Numbered from the stretch's first letter, positions 28,525 through 38,041 are shown. The stretch is 38,186 nt of DNA from an uncultured Collinsella sp. (GCA_900754745.1 CAAEEB010000013.1:1-38186); one strand, 5' to 3'. The notes: generated by a model from the sequence alone, not told the origin. Numbers and translations are program-made.

Positions 28525-30034
28525 GGTAATCCCTTCGTACACGCGGCCCCTGGTCATCGGTGCGCAGACGCGCCGACGGGTCCGAATTCAAATCGATTCG
28601 ATTATATCCGCCGCACGCATTGCGAGGAGCGGGGCGCTGCGGACGACCTTGCGGCGCCGTTCGCTGACGCGGACGGGCTGCCGGCTCGGTCGCAGAGCCA
28701 TCCAGGACGGTAAAGCCGTTACGCGCAGATCGCTCGCCGCGCACGTGGGGCACGCCGGCGGTACTCTCATCCATAACGGCAAAACTCTCGCGACGACGGT
28801 CGTATTCATCGCGACGGGCGCTCTCATACGAAACGCGCAGGATCAGACCGGCGAGCATAAGCGACACGATAATCGAGGAGCCGCCGTAGCTAATAAACGG
28901 CAGCGGCTTGCCCGTCATGGGAAACACATTGAGAATGCCCAGCGCGTTGATCAAAAACTGCACCGCAAGGATGACCGCGGAACCCGATGCCATAAGTGCT
29001 CCGCGACGGTCGGTCGCCTGCTCGGCAATGCGAAACGCCGAGTAGATCAGCATCGCGAACACCAAAAAGAACAGCACGGTTCCGATAAAGCCAACTTCCT
29101 CGCCGATAATAGCCAAGATGTAGTCGTTATGCGCCTCGGGCAAATACGAGTACTTCATGGTGGAGTTACCGATACCGCGACCGAACAGGCCGCCCGAGGC
29201 AAACGCCATGATGGCAAGCGTGGCCTGATAGCCATCACCATATTCGTCTGCCCAAGGATTCCAAGCAACCTCGACACGCGTCATACGATACGGCTCGGCG
29301 ATAAGGGCGATTGCAATGACGGCGATGCCGGCAACGACCGTCCAAACGATATATTTGGGGTCCAACCCCGCAAACAACGCCATGCAGATGAGGGTCAGCA
29401 AGATGATCAGAACGGTGCCAAAATCGGGCTGAACAAAGATTAGAAAGAGCGAAATGCCCAGGTAGACGCCCATGTTGCGAAGAAACTCGTTGATGTTGCC
29501 GCCGGGCGAAAAGATGCGGTCGAGCATGATGGCCGAATACGCGATGGCGAACGGCTTTAAAAACTCAGACGGCTGGAACTGAATACCGGCGATGTTGAGC
29601 CAGCGCGTGGCGCCACGACTGCCGCTACCCATAAAGAACACCAGAACCAGTAGCCCTATCATGCCCATGAGGAAGATCCTGAGCACGTCTTCCCCAAACC
29701 AACTGTCCGGCAAGACGCGCACGATGGCAACCATAGCCAGCACGCCAACTCCGGCAAACGCGGCCTGTCGAAACAGGAAAAACGTCGCCGAACCATTCTC
29801 ATGCAGTGCCTCGACCGAAGATGCCGAGTACACCATCAGCAAGCCAAAGCAAACCAAGCTAAACAGGCAAGCCATAAATATCAAACGGGGGCGCATGATG
29901 CGGGCGGGGACGCCGGCAATATAGCGCTCACCGAACGTCTGCCCGCCGCGTCCGGAACGCGGCGTGCTACGCAGCGAGGAAGCACGGTCCGAGTCGGGCC
30001 TCCTCATATCACTTCGGGGGCTCTCCTCTCTCAC
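28514..30034 (-). CDS. ftsW: FtsW, SEDS septal peptidoglycan glycosyltransferase
   Basis: The 506-residue product has about ten membrane segments between residues 50 and 400 and the SEDS hallmarks GSRGATRWLNIAGIQFQPSE and PEAHNDYILAIIGEEVGF, with the late NVFPMTGKPLPFISYGGSS. It polymerises lipid II with the FtsI-type transpeptidase. The cytoplasmic C-terminal tail (about 100 residues) is Arg/Pro/Gly rich, probably disordered. Several starts are possible; GTG at 30032-30034 has AGGGG six bases upstream, TTG at 30040 has none, ATG at 30007 is distant from GAGGAG. It begins right after the murD stop. Confidence 0.95.
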   Translation of the reverse strand: MREESPRSDMRRPDSDRASSLRSTPRSGRGGQTFGERYIAGVPARIMRPRLIFMACLFSLVCFGLLMVYSASSVEALHENGSATFFLFRQAAFAGVGVLAMVAIVRVLPDSWFGEDVLRIFLMGMIGLLVLVFFMGSGSRGATRWLNIAGIQFQPSEFLKPFAIAYSAIMLDRIFSPGGNINEFLRNMGVYLGISLFLIFVQPDFGTVLIILLTLICMALFAGLDPKYIVWTVVAGIAVIAIALIAEPYRMTRVEVAWNPWADEYGDGYQATLAIMAFASGGLFGRGIGNSTMKYSYLPEAHNDYILAIIGEEVGFIGTVLFFLVFAMLIYSAFRIAEQATDRRGALMASGSAVILAVQFLINALGILNVFPMTGKPLPFISYGGSSIIVSLMLAGLILRVSYESARRDEYDRRRESFAVMDESTAGVPHVRGERSARNGFTVLDGSATEPAARPRQRTAPQGRPQRPAPRNACGGYNRIDLNSDPSARLRTDDQGPRVRRDYHDR

Positions 30035-30043
30035 CGGCAACCC

Positions 30044-31450
30044 CTATTCCGTTTGCGATTTCGCTGCCGCGGCAAGCTGGGCCACGTAGTCCTTAAACAC
30101 GCGACCGCGCTCCTCGTAGCCCGAGAACTCGTCGAACGAAGAGCAGGCGGGCGAAAGCAGGATCACGTCGCCGCGGCTCGAAAGCGAGCGGGCAACGTCA
30201 ACGGCATCGCGCAGATCATCGGCCTGGGCGATATCCACGTCACCATCGACATCGGCCTCGTCCATAGCGGCGGTAAAGCGCTCGCGCGCGTCGCCAAAGC
30301 AAACGACCGAGCGCACGTTGTCCATAACGACGCGGGCAAAGTCCGCAAGCGGCGTACCCTTATCGTGACCGCCGAGCAGCAAGATCACGTCGTCATCGGG
30401 AAACGCCGTCAGAGCCTTTTCGACTGCATCGGTGTTCGTTGCCTTGGAATCGTTAACGTAGCGCACGCCATCGATCTCGCCGCAGGGCTCCACGCGGTGC
30501 TCCAGCGGCTGGAACGATGCCAAACCGCGGCAAATGCCCTCGGGATCGGCACCGACGGCCAGAGCAGCCGTGGCGGCACATAGGGCATTGATGACATTGT
30601 GATGGCCCGAGATCTTGAGCTCAGACGTGGCGACAAGCTGAGTCTCAACGCCCTTCAGGCGAACGACCATCTTGCCGTCGCGCACAAAGGCGGCGTCTGC
30701 ACCCTCGGGCTCGTCAAAAGCGACCTTGCAGATACGGCGACCCGGTGTGTAGATGTACTCATCGAACTCATGGATGCCGGCATCCTCGACGTCGATAACC
30801 ACGAGGTCGTCGTCGACCATATTCTCGAACAACTTAATCTTGGCAAGCGCATAGTTCTTGTGGCTCTTGTGCCAGCCCAGGTGGTCGGGCGTGATGTTGA
30901 GCAGCACCGCCACGCGGGGATGAAGCTCGGCGGTTGTAGCAATCTGATAACTCGACAGCTCGGCCACAAACCACTCATTGTGTGCGCGGCCGTCGATCTC
31001 GTTCACCGGCGGCTCGCCGATATTGCCGACGGCCACGCTGGCTTCACCGGCGGCCTTGAGCAGATAATCGGTCAGCGACGTGGTAGTTGTCTTGCCGTTG
31101 GTGCCCGTGATGGCGATCCAATTTTGGGGAGACAGGCGATAGGCAAACTCGGGCTCGCCCATAATCTGAGCGGCATGCTCACGCCCGGCCTTAAAGAAGG
31201 CCGAGAACTCCGAGATACCCGGGCAGGTCACGCACACGTCATAGGCACCCTCGACCTGCTCGGTGCCGTAGACAAACGACGCGCCCTGCGCCTCGAGCGC
31301 ACGTGTGGCGTCATTGGGCTCGGAGCTACCGCCGCCATACACGGTCGTAGCGCTCACGCGCTCGGGGTGAGCCATCGCCCAACGGGCGACATCGAGACCG
31401 GATTTACCCTGCCCCAAAACAAGCAGGCTAAAGACATCAGCAAGAGGCAT
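30044..31450 (-). CDS. murD: UDP-N-acetylmuramoylalanine--D-glutamate ligase
   Basis: The 468-residue ligase adds D-Glu to UDP-MurNAc-L-Ala. It has the N-terminal loop LLVLGQGKSGLDVAR, the ATP P-loop ITGTNGKTTTTSL (about 115), the AELSSYQI block and NITPDHLGWH, then GVRYVNDSKATNTDA and LLGGHDKGTPL in the ADP-binding C-domain. The ATG at 31448-31450 lies 9 bp after the mraY stop; its site is a weak GGGATAG. All conserved Mur ligase positions appear intact. Confidence 0.97.
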   Translation of the reverse strand: MPLADVFSLLVLGQGKSGLDVARWAMAHPERVSATTVYGGGSSEPNDATRALEAQGASFVYGTEQVEGAYDVCVTCPGISEFSAFFKAGREHAAQIMGEPEFAYRLSPQNWIAITGTNGKTTTTSLTDYLLKAAGEASVAVGNIGEPPVNEIDGRAHNEWFVAELSSYQIATTAELHPRVAVLLNITPDHLGWHKSHKNYALAKIKLFENMVDDDLVVIDVEDAGIHEFDEYIYTPGRRICKVAFDEPEGADAAFVRDGKMVVRLKGVETQLVATSELKISGHHNVINALCAATAALAVGADPEGICRGLASFQPLEHRVEPCGEIDGVRYVNDSKATNTDAVEKALTAFPDDDVILLLGGHDKGTPLADFARVVMDNVRSVVCFGDARERFTAAMDEADVDGDVDIAQADDLRDAVDVARSLSSRGDVILLSPACSSFDEFSGYEERGRVFKDYVAQLAAAAKSQTE

Positions 31451-31459
31451 GAAAGACCA

Positions 31460-32479
31460 CTATCCCAACTGGAAGAACAGGGCGAGGCCAACGGCGCCAA
31501 AGGCCGCGGCGATAATCCAAAAACGGATAACGACCTTGGTCTCGGCCCAGCCCTTCTTTTCGAAATGATGATGAATGGGTGCCATAAGGAAGACGCGCTT
31601 GTGCGTAAAGTGGAAATAGACAACCTGGATCATGACCGACAGGGTCTCGACGATAAACAGACCGCCGATGATGAGGGAAACGACTTCGGTGTTGGTCATG
31701 ATGGAGGTGCAGGCAAAAGCGGCACCCAGGGCAAGCGAGCCGGTATCCCCCATAAAGATGCTCGCCGGGTAGCAGTTGAACCACAAAAAGCCCAGGCAGG
31801 CACCGGCGCACGCCGTGCAGAAGATGGACAGGTTCACGTCACCGTGCAAAAACGCCATGGCGGCCATGGCGAGCATGGCGATCATGGAAGTGCCGCCGGC
31901 AAGGCCGTCCAGACCATCGGTCAGGTTCACGGCATTGGAAAGACCAGCGATCATCAGCCAGCAAAATACAATGTAGAGCCACGGAAACGAAAGGCCGCAG
32001 ATGGTGGTCGAAAGAACACCGAGGTCAATCGTCAGGCCGCCGGGAAAACGAATCTCGGGGGCGACGCCGCACCAATTGACGGCGAGCACGGTAAAGGTGA
32101 CGCAGATGATGGTCAGACCGATCATCTTGGCGTGAGGCGTCAGGCCAAGCGAGCGACCATGCGTGACGGAGGTCAGGTCGTCGATGAGGCCCAGAACGCC
32201 GGTGGCCAGCGTTGCAAGCAGCACGAGCACGAGCTCGGTGGTGAGCTTGCCCATCAGCAGGCAGGTCAGCGAGATCGCGACAAGAATGACGACGCCGCCC
32301 ATGGTGGGCGTACCCTGTTTAATCAAATGACGCTTGGGGCCGTCGGCTCGAACCTGTTGGCCGATACCCTCGACCTTCAGCAGCTTGATCCACCACGGCA
32401 TAAGCAGCAACGCAATGGCAGCAGCGATGCCAAGTCCCAAAAAGGCCTGATACGTAGGATACGAGGGATTGCCGAACAT
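31460..32479 (-). CDS. mraY: Phospho-N-acetylmuramoyl-pentapeptide-transferase
   Basis: The 339-residue membrane enzyme transfers phospho-MurNAc-pentapeptide to undecaprenyl phosphate to give lipid I. About ten membrane segments are seen, with the family motifs GTPTMGGVVIL, LIDDLTSVTHGRS, NAVNLTDGLDGLAGG (catalytic Asp pair) and FLMAPIHHHFEKKGWAE near the C-terminus. The ATG at 32477-32479 follows the murF stop within 4 bp; the ribosome-like GGAAGGTG lies about 12 bases upstream inside murF. Normal length for the family. Confidence 0.97.
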   Translation of the reverse strand: MFGNPSYPTYQAFLGLGIAAAIALLLMPWWIKLLKVEGIGQQVRADGPKRHLIKQGTPTMGGVVILVAISLTCLLMGKLTTELVLVLLATLATGVLGLIDDLTSVTHGRSLGLTPHAKMIGLTIICVTFTVLAVNWCGVAPEIRFPGGLTIDLGVLSTTICGLSFPWLYIVFCWLMIAGLSNAVNLTDGLDGLAGGTSMIAMLAMAAMAFLHGDVNLSIFCTACAGACLGFLWFNCYPASIFMGDTGSLALGAAFACTSIMTNTEVVSLIIGGLFIVETLSVMIQVVYFHFTHKRVFLMAPIHHHFEKKGWAETKVVIRFWIIAAAFGAVGLALFFQLG

Positions 32480-32482
32480 GGG

Positions 32483-33907
32483 CTAGCACACACCTTCCAC
32501 AAAGCGGTCGAGCTCAACAAAACGGGAACCCTTGACCAGTACAACATCATGATTTTCAAGCGCGCCGCCCATGCGGTCGAGCACCTGTTGATAATCGGAG
32601 AACACCTGGATGCGGTCCTCATCCATACCCATCATACGTGCGGCATCGGCCATGAGCTGAGCCAGCTCGCCGCCAACGCACGCGAGCATGTCGAGCTTCT
32701 TGGCGGCGGCATAGGCTCCCACGAGCTCATGCATGCGGGGAGCCTCGTCGCCCATCTCGCCCATCTCGCCCAAGATCGCCATGCGCGAACCGTCACAGAT
32801 GAGCGAGCACAGCAAATCGAGGCCGGCAGCCATAGACTCGGCACTGGCGTTATAGGAGTCGTCGATGATGCGTGCTCCGCTCTTGGAGCGCTTGATCTCC
32901 TGACGGTGACCGGTGATCGTAAGGCCCCTAAAGGCAGCATCGATCTGCTCGGGCGTCACGCCCAGACGATAGGCGACCGCGGCGGCCTTGACGGCATTGG
33001 GCACGGACTGCACACCGGGAATGGCCAACATGGTATCGACCGTGTCGCCCTGACCAAAGTCGAGCGTAAAGACCGGATGGCCCTCGTCGTCGACGCGAAT
33101 GTCGCGCGCGCGGACCTCGTCGTCGTCCGAGACACCGGCCAGCATCACGTCAATACCTGCAGGCTGGGCGAACGTGTCGCGAATGAACGGCGTAAAGTCG
33201 TCCTCGCCGCCCAAAACCAGCAACGGCGAGAAGTCGCCGGCGGCGCACATGCCCTGGACAATCTCAGACTTGGCACAGGCGATGTTCTCGCGGCTGCCCA
33301 GGATACCGATGTGGGAGGTTCCGATCTTGCTCACGATGGCAAGATTGGGGTTGGCAGACTGGGACAGGCGCTCAATCTCATGAAAATGGTTCATGCCCAT
33401 CTCGAGCACCAGGACCTCGGTATCGGCCGGAGCGGAAAGCACCGTGAGCGGCATGCCGATCAGGTTGTTGAAATTGCCCTTCGTGGCCCAGACGCGATAA
33501 CGCTTGGCGAGCACGGCGGCGAGCACGTCCTTGGTCGTCGTCTTGCCAATCGAACCGGTAATGCCGACGACCAGGCAGCCAAGCTCCAAGCGATATACGT
33601 GCGCCAGGCGCAGCAAAAACTCCACGGGGTCGTCGGTCAGCAAGATGGCGCATCCCTTGTCCTGCGCCAACGAAACCAGCTCGGCATCGGGCTCGCGCGT
33701 CATCACGACGGCACCGGCACCCGACTCGATGGCACGGGAGGCAAAATCATTGCCGTCGACCTTTTCGCCGGGGAAGGCGACAAAGATCGTCCCCTCCTCG
33801 ACCTGACGCGAGTCGATAACGCACCCGCGGCATACCCGGTCGACTTCTTCCGTCACGGTTCGGGCCCCCGTTGAGGCCGCGAGGTTGTTGACGGCGATCT
33901 CTATCAT
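32483..33907 (-). CDS. murF: UDP-N-acetylmuramoyl-tripeptide--D-Ala-D-Ala ligase
   Basis: The 474-residue ligase adds D-Ala-D-Ala to complete the UDP-MurNAc pentapeptide. The P-loop is VVGITGSIGKTTTKD (about 110); GMPLTVLSAP, LVLEMGMNHFHEI and ARIIDDSYNASAESM are the other MurF blocks. murE, which normally precedes it, is absent here, so the third residue ligase must be encoded elsewhere. The start follows GGGGAG. The 125 bp upstream contain a possible -10 (GGGATACAAT) for an internal promoter, without a clear -35. Confidence 0.96.
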   Translation of the reverse strand: MIEIAVNNLAASTGARTVTEEVDRVCRGCVIDSRQVEEGTIFVAFPGEKVDGNDFASRAIESGAGAVVMTREPDAELVSLAQDKGCAILLTDDPVEFLLRLAHVYRLELGCLVVGITGSIGKTTTKDVLAAVLAKRYRVWATKGNFNNLIGMPLTVLSAPADTEVLVLEMGMNHFHEIERLSQSANPNLAIVSKIGTSHIGILGSRENIACAKSEIVQGMCAAGDFSPLLVLGGEDDFTPFIRDTFAQPAGIDVMLAGVSDDDEVRARDIRVDDEGHPVFTLDFGQGDTVDTMLAIPGVQSVPNAVKAAAVAYRLGVTPEQIDAAFRGLTITGHRQEIKRSKSGARIIDDSYNASAESMAAGLDLLCSLICDGSRMAILGEMGEMGDEAPRMHELVGAYAAAKKLDMLACVGGELAQLMADAARMMGMDEDRIQVFSDYQQVLDRMGGALENHDVVLVKGSRFVELDRFVEGVC

Positions 33908-34032
33908 TGCAGCTCCCCTGTAAACCTAATAATGCTATCGGCGTATTGTATCCCAGTGCCATGCGCGCGTGGTGCAGGGCATGTGAACACCCTTCAGATC
34001 AAACGGCAGACCACGCTCAAGATTGTAACCCC

Positions 34033-35898
34033 CTACTTCGTGCGCGGGATTCCCAGCACGTCGAGTGCGTTGGCCATAATGGACTGGAATGGCACCGCGG
34101 CGGCATCCGAGCCGCTCGGCGTTCCATCGAGTGTGATATAGCACAGCACCTTGGGCGATTGTGCCGGCGCAAAGCCCATAAAGGACGACATGTAGTTCTC
34201 CTTGAGGTAACCGCCGTTCTCGTCAGCACGCTCGGCCGTACCGGTCTTGCCCGCCACGTCATAGCCATCGACCGCACCGCCAACGCCTGTGCCTTCGGAC
34301 ACGACCGTCTGCATGCACGATGTCACCTGGGCGGCAGCGTCCTCCGAAATCGCACGCTCGCCTTCGCCCCAGTCCTTCTCATCGCCCTTGCTGGACTTAT
34401 AGAAGTGCGGAGTCATCATCACGCCGCCGTTCGCGATGCCGCCCACGGCACGTGCGACCTCAATCGGCGAGACGGACAGCGCCTGGCCAAAGCTCATCGA
34501 GCCCAGTGTGGCGCCGTCGTACTGGTCGCGCTCCTTGACGATGCCCAGGCTCTCACCCGGAAAATCGACACCGGAGCTATGACCGATACCCCACTTGTCC
34601 ACATAGGTGGCAAAATCATCGGCACCGATCTTGCGTCCCACTAGGACAAAGCCCACATTGGACGAACGGCGCATCATCTCGCGCACGTCCATGGTCATGG
34701 TGTAGTCGCGCTTATCGGCGTCGGTAACGGTGTCGTCGCCAACCTTAATGCTCGCCGGCACCTCAAACGACGTGCTCGAACGCACGGCGCCCAAGTCGAA
34801 GCCGGCACCGGCCACGAGCGTCTTAAAGACCGAGCCGGGCTCGTAGGCATCGGTAACCAGGCGCAAGTTCATGTCCTCGGTCTTGGCATTTTCCAGATTG
34901 GTCTGGTCATATGTCGGATACGAGCATGCCGCCAGAATCTCGCCCGTCGTGGGATCGGTGACCAGGGCCGAGCCATTCTTGGCCTTGGTCTTTTCGACCG
35001 CCTCGGCCAGGGCGTCCTCGGCGGCACGCTGGATATTGACATCGAGCGTCGTCACGATATCCACGCCGTCCACCGCCGCCACCTTCTTATAGGCGCCGCC
35101 CGCGATATAGCTACCGTCCCTCGCCCGCTCGCGCACCAGCGAACCGTTGGTTCCGGTCAAAAGCTTGTTGTACTGTTTTTCGAGGCCCGTCAGACCGTCG
35201 TTGTCCACGTTTACCACGCCAAGCACCTGCGATGCCAGGTTGCCGTAGGGGTACACGCGCTTCATGGCCTGCTCAAAGAGCACGCCTGGCAGGTTCTTCT
35301 TCTCCAGCGCCGCGACATCGTCCTCGTCCACCTGGCGTTTGATATACACCCAGGTGCCATCCGACTCAACGAGCTCGCGACAGGTCTTTTTATCGATTCC
35401 CGTAGCTTTGACCAGCGCTGACACCGTCTTGTCAACGTCCTCGATAAGCTGAGGATTCACGGCGATGTTGCGGCATTCGACCGACGACGTCAGCACGTTG
35501 CCGTTACGGTCGTAGATGGTACCGCGCTTGGCATACAGCGTCTGCGCAAGCAAGCGACGTGCATCGGCGCGGTCGCGTAACTTATCGGCTTCCACGATTT
35601 GATAGTCGGCAAGGCGAAGGGCGCCCAAACCCAAGCCAAGCCCGATGAAGCCCATGACAGCTTTGCGCCGGGGCAGCGGCGTGCCCGTGAGCCATTCGGT
35701 CGACGAGCTCTTGCGCGGTCTGGTGTTATGCATCTGAGGACTACTCGAGCCACGGAGACGCGACGCGGGGTCGTTGCCATAGGACGGCCTCGCGTTGTAA
35801 GATGGCCGACCCGTTCCTTGATAACCAGAACGTCCCCGCGATGAGGGACGTCCAGAACCGCGACCCCCGTCGGAGCCGCGGCGATAGTCATTTGTCAT
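34033..35898 (-). CDS. ftsI: FtsI-type class B penicillin-binding protein (septal transpeptidase)
   Basis: The 621-residue product has a disordered Gly/Arg/Ser/Tyr-rich cytoplasmic N-terminus (about 75 residues), one membrane segment (about 82-97), a dimerisation/pedestal region (LYAKRGTIYDRNGNVL) and a C-terminal transpeptidase domain. The active-site triad is intact: SVFK in YEPGSVFKT (about 360), SSN in RRSSNVGF and KTG in VAGKTGTAER. It cross-links septal wall together with FtsW. The ATG at 35896-35898 has a weak site (GGTAG). It follows the FtsL-like gene by 17 bp, the normal order. Confidence 0.95.
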   Translation of the reverse strand: MTNDYRRGSDGGRGSGRPSSRGRSGYQGTGRPSYNARPSYGNDPASRLRGSSSPQMHNTRPRKSSSTEWLTGTPLPRRKAVMGFIGLGLGLGALRLADYQIVEADKLRDRADARRLLAQTLYAKRGTIYDRNGNVLTSSVECRNIAVNPQLIEDVDKTVSALVKATGIDKKTCRELVESDGTWVYIKRQVDEDDVAALEKKNLPGVLFEQAMKRVYPYGNLASQVLGVVNVDNDGLTGLEKQYNKLLTGTNGSLVRERARDGSYIAGGAYKKVAAVDGVDIVTTLDVNIQRAAEDALAEAVEKTKAKNGSALVTDPTTGEILAACSYPTYDQTNLENAKTEDMNLRLVTDAYEPGSVFKTLVAGAGFDLGAVRSSTSFEVPASIKVGDDTVTDADKRDYTMTMDVREMMRRSSNVGFVLVGRKIGADDFATYVDKWGIGHSSGVDFPGESLGIVKERDQYDGATLGSMSFGQALSVSPIEVARAVGGIANGGVMMTPHFYKSSKGDEKDWGEGERAISEDAAAQVTSCMQTVVSEGTGVGGAVDGYDVAGKTGTAERADENGGYLKENYMSSFMGFAPAQSPKVLCYITLDGTPSGSDAAAVPFQSIMANALDVLGIPRTK

Positions 35899-35915
35899 AC
35901 TCAGCTACCGTCTTG

Positions 35916-36386
35916 TTACTGAGCGGTCGCGGTCGAGCTAGCGCCCGCGGCTGCATCCTGCGAAAAATCAAGTGTAACGCTCTCGCTGGGCTCCACCATG
36001 CCATAAGCGCCCGCAAGGTCGCGAATGCGCGTGTCGGCACCATAGACCGAATGCATGACCTCCAGGTCGGAGCTCTCGTCGGTCGCCTTCTCGAGCGTGT
36101 TGGTAAGCGCGGCGTTGCTGTTGAGCACCTGGGCCGTAACGCCGGCGAGCGCCACACGGGCGACACCGATCGTCATGAAGATGGCCGCAATGATGCAAAA
36201 CGTTTTAAGAACGCTCATGAAAACCGGGCTTACCGCCTGGTTTGCCTGACGGCCCGCGCCCGTGTAGACATCAAAGCGCGGCGTGCGCTGCTCGCGGGGA
36301 GCAACGGGGGCCTGCGGTGCCTCACGATAGGCGGGCATGGCGTTCATATCATAGGCGAGCGCTGCGTTTGAGGTGTTGTAGCCCAT
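35916..36386 (-). CDS. ftsL: FtsL-like division protein
   Basis: The 156-residue product is too diverged to identify by motif, but its position between rsmH and ftsI, a single membrane segment (about 60-83, FMSVLKTFCIIAAIFMTI), a coiled-coil extracellular part (about 85-130) and its length fit FtsL. FtsL bridges FtsQ, FtsB and FtsI. The cytoplasmic N-terminus (60 residues) is Pro/Ala/Arg rich. The start at 36384-36386 follows GGGAGG. The gene symbol rests on context; confidence is in the role rather than the sequence match. Confidence 0.75.
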   Translation of the reverse strand: MGYNTSNAALAYDMNAMPAYREAPQAPVAPREQRTPRFDVYTGAGRQANQAVSPVFMSVLKTFCIIAAIFMTIGVARVALAGVTAQVLNSNAALTNTLEKATDESSDLEVMHSVYGADTRIRDLAGAYGMVEPSESVTLDFSQDAAAGASSTATAQ

Positions 36387-36476
36387 GATATGCCGCCTCC
36401 CATCCCGAGTACGTTGGTAGTGTGTTTAAGCTTCGTTTGTGGTACGAGCGGGAGGTCCAATATCGCGCGGTCGCGT

Positions 36477-37442
36477 CTACAGACGCTGCGCCACGCGGAT
36501 CTTGGCTGATCTCGCCCGAGGGTTGCGCGCAACCTCATCGGGTTGGGCAACCAGGGGTTTGCGGGTGATGACCTTGAGTATCGGCACGTTGCCGCACACG
36601 CACACCGGAATCTCCGGCGGACACGTGCACCCCTGGCTCATCTCCTTAAAGTGGTTCTTTACGATACGGTCCTCGAGCGAGTGATACGAGATGACGCAGA
36701 TGCGTCCGCCCGGGTTGAGCCACCTTGTGGCGGCGTCAAGCCCTCGCTCGAGCACATCGAGTTCGTGATTGACCTCGATGCGAATGGCCTGGAAACTTTT
36801 CTTGGCTGGGTGTCCGCCATGCCGGCGAGCGGCAGCGGGGATACCAGCCTTGATGATCTCGACAAACTGGCCGGTGGTTTCGATCGGCTCATGCTCGCGG
36901 CGGCGCACGATCTCACGTGCGATCTGCGAGGCGAACTTCTCTTCGCCATAGACGCGTAGAATCCGGGCGAGGTCGTGTTCGTTATAGGTGTTGATGACCT
37001 CAGCTGCGTTTAAGGTGTTGTTACCCGGATCCATCCGCATGTCCAATGGGGCGTCCTCGTTGTACGAAAAGCCCCTGCCAGGGATATCGAGTTGCGGCGA
37101 CGAAACGCCCAAGTCGAACAGGAAGCCATCGACCCCGGGCACCTCGGCCGAGCAAAGCAGCTCGTCCAAGTCGCCGAAGTTGCCCTTCAGCAGCTGGTGC
37201 GGTACGCCGGGAACCTCGCGGTCCAGACGGGCGCCAGCGGCCTCGAGGGCCATGTCGTCCTGATCGACGCCGAGCAAAAGGCCGGTCTCCCCCACCTGCG
37301 CGGCCATCTTTACCGAATGGCCGGCACCGCCAAGGGTGCAGTCGCAGACGACGGAACCGCTCTTTAGCTGCAGCGACTCAAGCACTTCGCCGAGCATGAC
37401 AGGTTCATGCCGATATTCTTGTGTCAAGATCCCACGCTCCAT
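36477..37442 (-). CDS. rsmH: 16S rRNA (cytosine1402-N4)-methyltransferase
   Basis: The 321-residue SAM-dependent enzyme methylates N4 of C1402 in 16S rRNA (also called MraW). Recognised blocks are HEPVMLGEVLESL, the SAM site VVCDCTLGGAGHS, GFLFDLGVSSPQLD, RGFSYNEDAPLDMRMD and GRICVISYHSLEDRIVK. The ATG at 37440-37442 has only a weak site; GGAG just inside the frame could instead serve the TTG five codons later. It follows mraZ by 20 bp, as is standard. Confidence 0.96.
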   Translation of the reverse strand: MERGILTQEYRHEPVMLGEVLESLQLKSGSVVCDCTLGGAGHSVKMAAQVGETGLLLGVDQDDMALEAAGARLDREVPGVPHQLLKGNFGDLDELLCSAEVPGVDGFLFDLGVSSPQLDIPGRGFSYNEDAPLDMRMDPGNNTLNAAEVINTYNEHDLARILRVYGEEKFASQIAREIVRRREHEPIETTGQFVEIIKAGIPAAARRHGGHPAKKSFQAIRIEVNHELDVLERGLDAATRWLNPGGRICVISYHSLEDRIVKNHFKEMSQGCTCPPEIPVCVCGNVPILKVITRKPLVAQPDEVARNPRARSAKIRVAQRL

Positions 37443-37462
37443 CCGTTACTCGTGCCTTGCCC

Positions 37463-37897
37463 TTACGAGAAGAAGAGGTCCAGCAGGGCCTCGTCATCAT
37501 CGTCCTCATCGGCCGTAGCGCGGTCCCAAACCTCAAGGTGGTCGTAGTTGCCCACAACCGTGACCTCGCGGTCGAGGTTCGCCTGCTTGCGGAGAGACTC
37601 AGAAAGACCGATACGACCTGCGCTGTCCACATCCATCGACGTGGTGCGCTTGTTGATCGCCCTCATGAGCTTCTGGTCGTTGATGTCACGCGGGTTAAAA
37701 CCCTCGTGGCCCTCACGACCCGCGAAGAGTCCTTCGACCCACTTATCGAAGGCCTCGGCAGAGAACACGTACAGAGCATCGACATCCAGGGCTTTGAACA
37801 CGCGAACGTGCTCTCCAAGCTCCTCACGAAGGGGTGCAGGCAGGGATAGACGACCTTTTGCATCGAGATTGCGCTCGTATGCACCCGTCATTCCCAT
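37463..37897 (-). CDS. mraZ: MraZ transcriptional regulator of the division cluster
   Basis: The 144-residue product has two AbrB-like swapped-hairpin repeats, each with the DxxGR signature: NLDAKGRLSLPAPLRE near residue 10 and DVDSAGRIGLSESLRK near 90. MraZ forms a ring that binds G-rich direct repeats in front of its own gene and represses the cluster. An acidic tail (DEDDDDEALLDLFFS) follows. The ATG at 37895-37897 has the site GGGGAGGG. First gene of the leftward cluster; its promoter and TGGGG tract are upstream. Confidence 0.96.
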   Translation of the reverse strand: MGMTGAYERNLDAKGRLSLPAPLREELGEHVRVFKALDVDALYVFSAEAFDKWVEGLFAGREGHEGFNPRDINDQKLMRAINKRTTSMDVDSAGRIGLSESLRKQANLDREVTVVGNYDHLEVWDRATADEDDDDEALLDLFFS

Positions 37898-37933
37898 GTG
37901 CGCCCTCCCCTCGGTTACTCAGATGGCACGTAC

Positions 37934-37986
37934 GCGGGGAACCACCCCGCCTGTCGACGTCATCAATAATATGGGGAACCGCCCCA
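37934..37986. promoter_or_regulatory. Two inverted repeats at the mraZ promoter
   Basis: GCGGGG-AACCA-CCCCGC (37934-37950) and TGGGG-AACCG-CCCCA (37972-37986) share the core GGGGAACCRCCCC. The second fills the spacer of the promoter and the first lies about 20 bp into the transcript, a typical double operator layout. Confidence 0.6.
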
Positions 37987-37994
37987 TTTTTCAA
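37966..37994 (-). promoter_or_regulatory. mraZ promoter
   Basis: Leftward -35 TTGAAA (complement of 37989-37994), 17-bp spacer, -10 TATTAT (complement of 37966-37971). It gives a leader of about 60 bases to mraZ. Confidence 0.75.
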
Positions 37995-37995
37995 C

Positions 37996-38041
37996 ACCTT
38001 TCCCCACCCCTTCCCCCACCCCACCCCACCACTCCACCCCC
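37996..38041 (-). promoter_or_regulatory. TGGGG-rich tract upstream of mraZ (candidate MraZ box)
   Basis: Leftward the DNA reads repeated GGTGG/GTGGGG units (TGGTGGGGTGGGGTGGGGG, then GGGGTGGGGAAAGG) immediately upstream of the -35. Known MraZ sites are direct repeats of GTGG/TGGG type spaced a few bases apart, so autoregulation is likely. Confidence 0.6.

Noticed and set aside
30599..33874. 1091-codon open frame on the + strand across murD, mraY and murF
   Set aside because: It is antisense to three clear Mur/Mra genes; long open antisense frames are expected in high-GC DNA and its translation has no recognisable domain.
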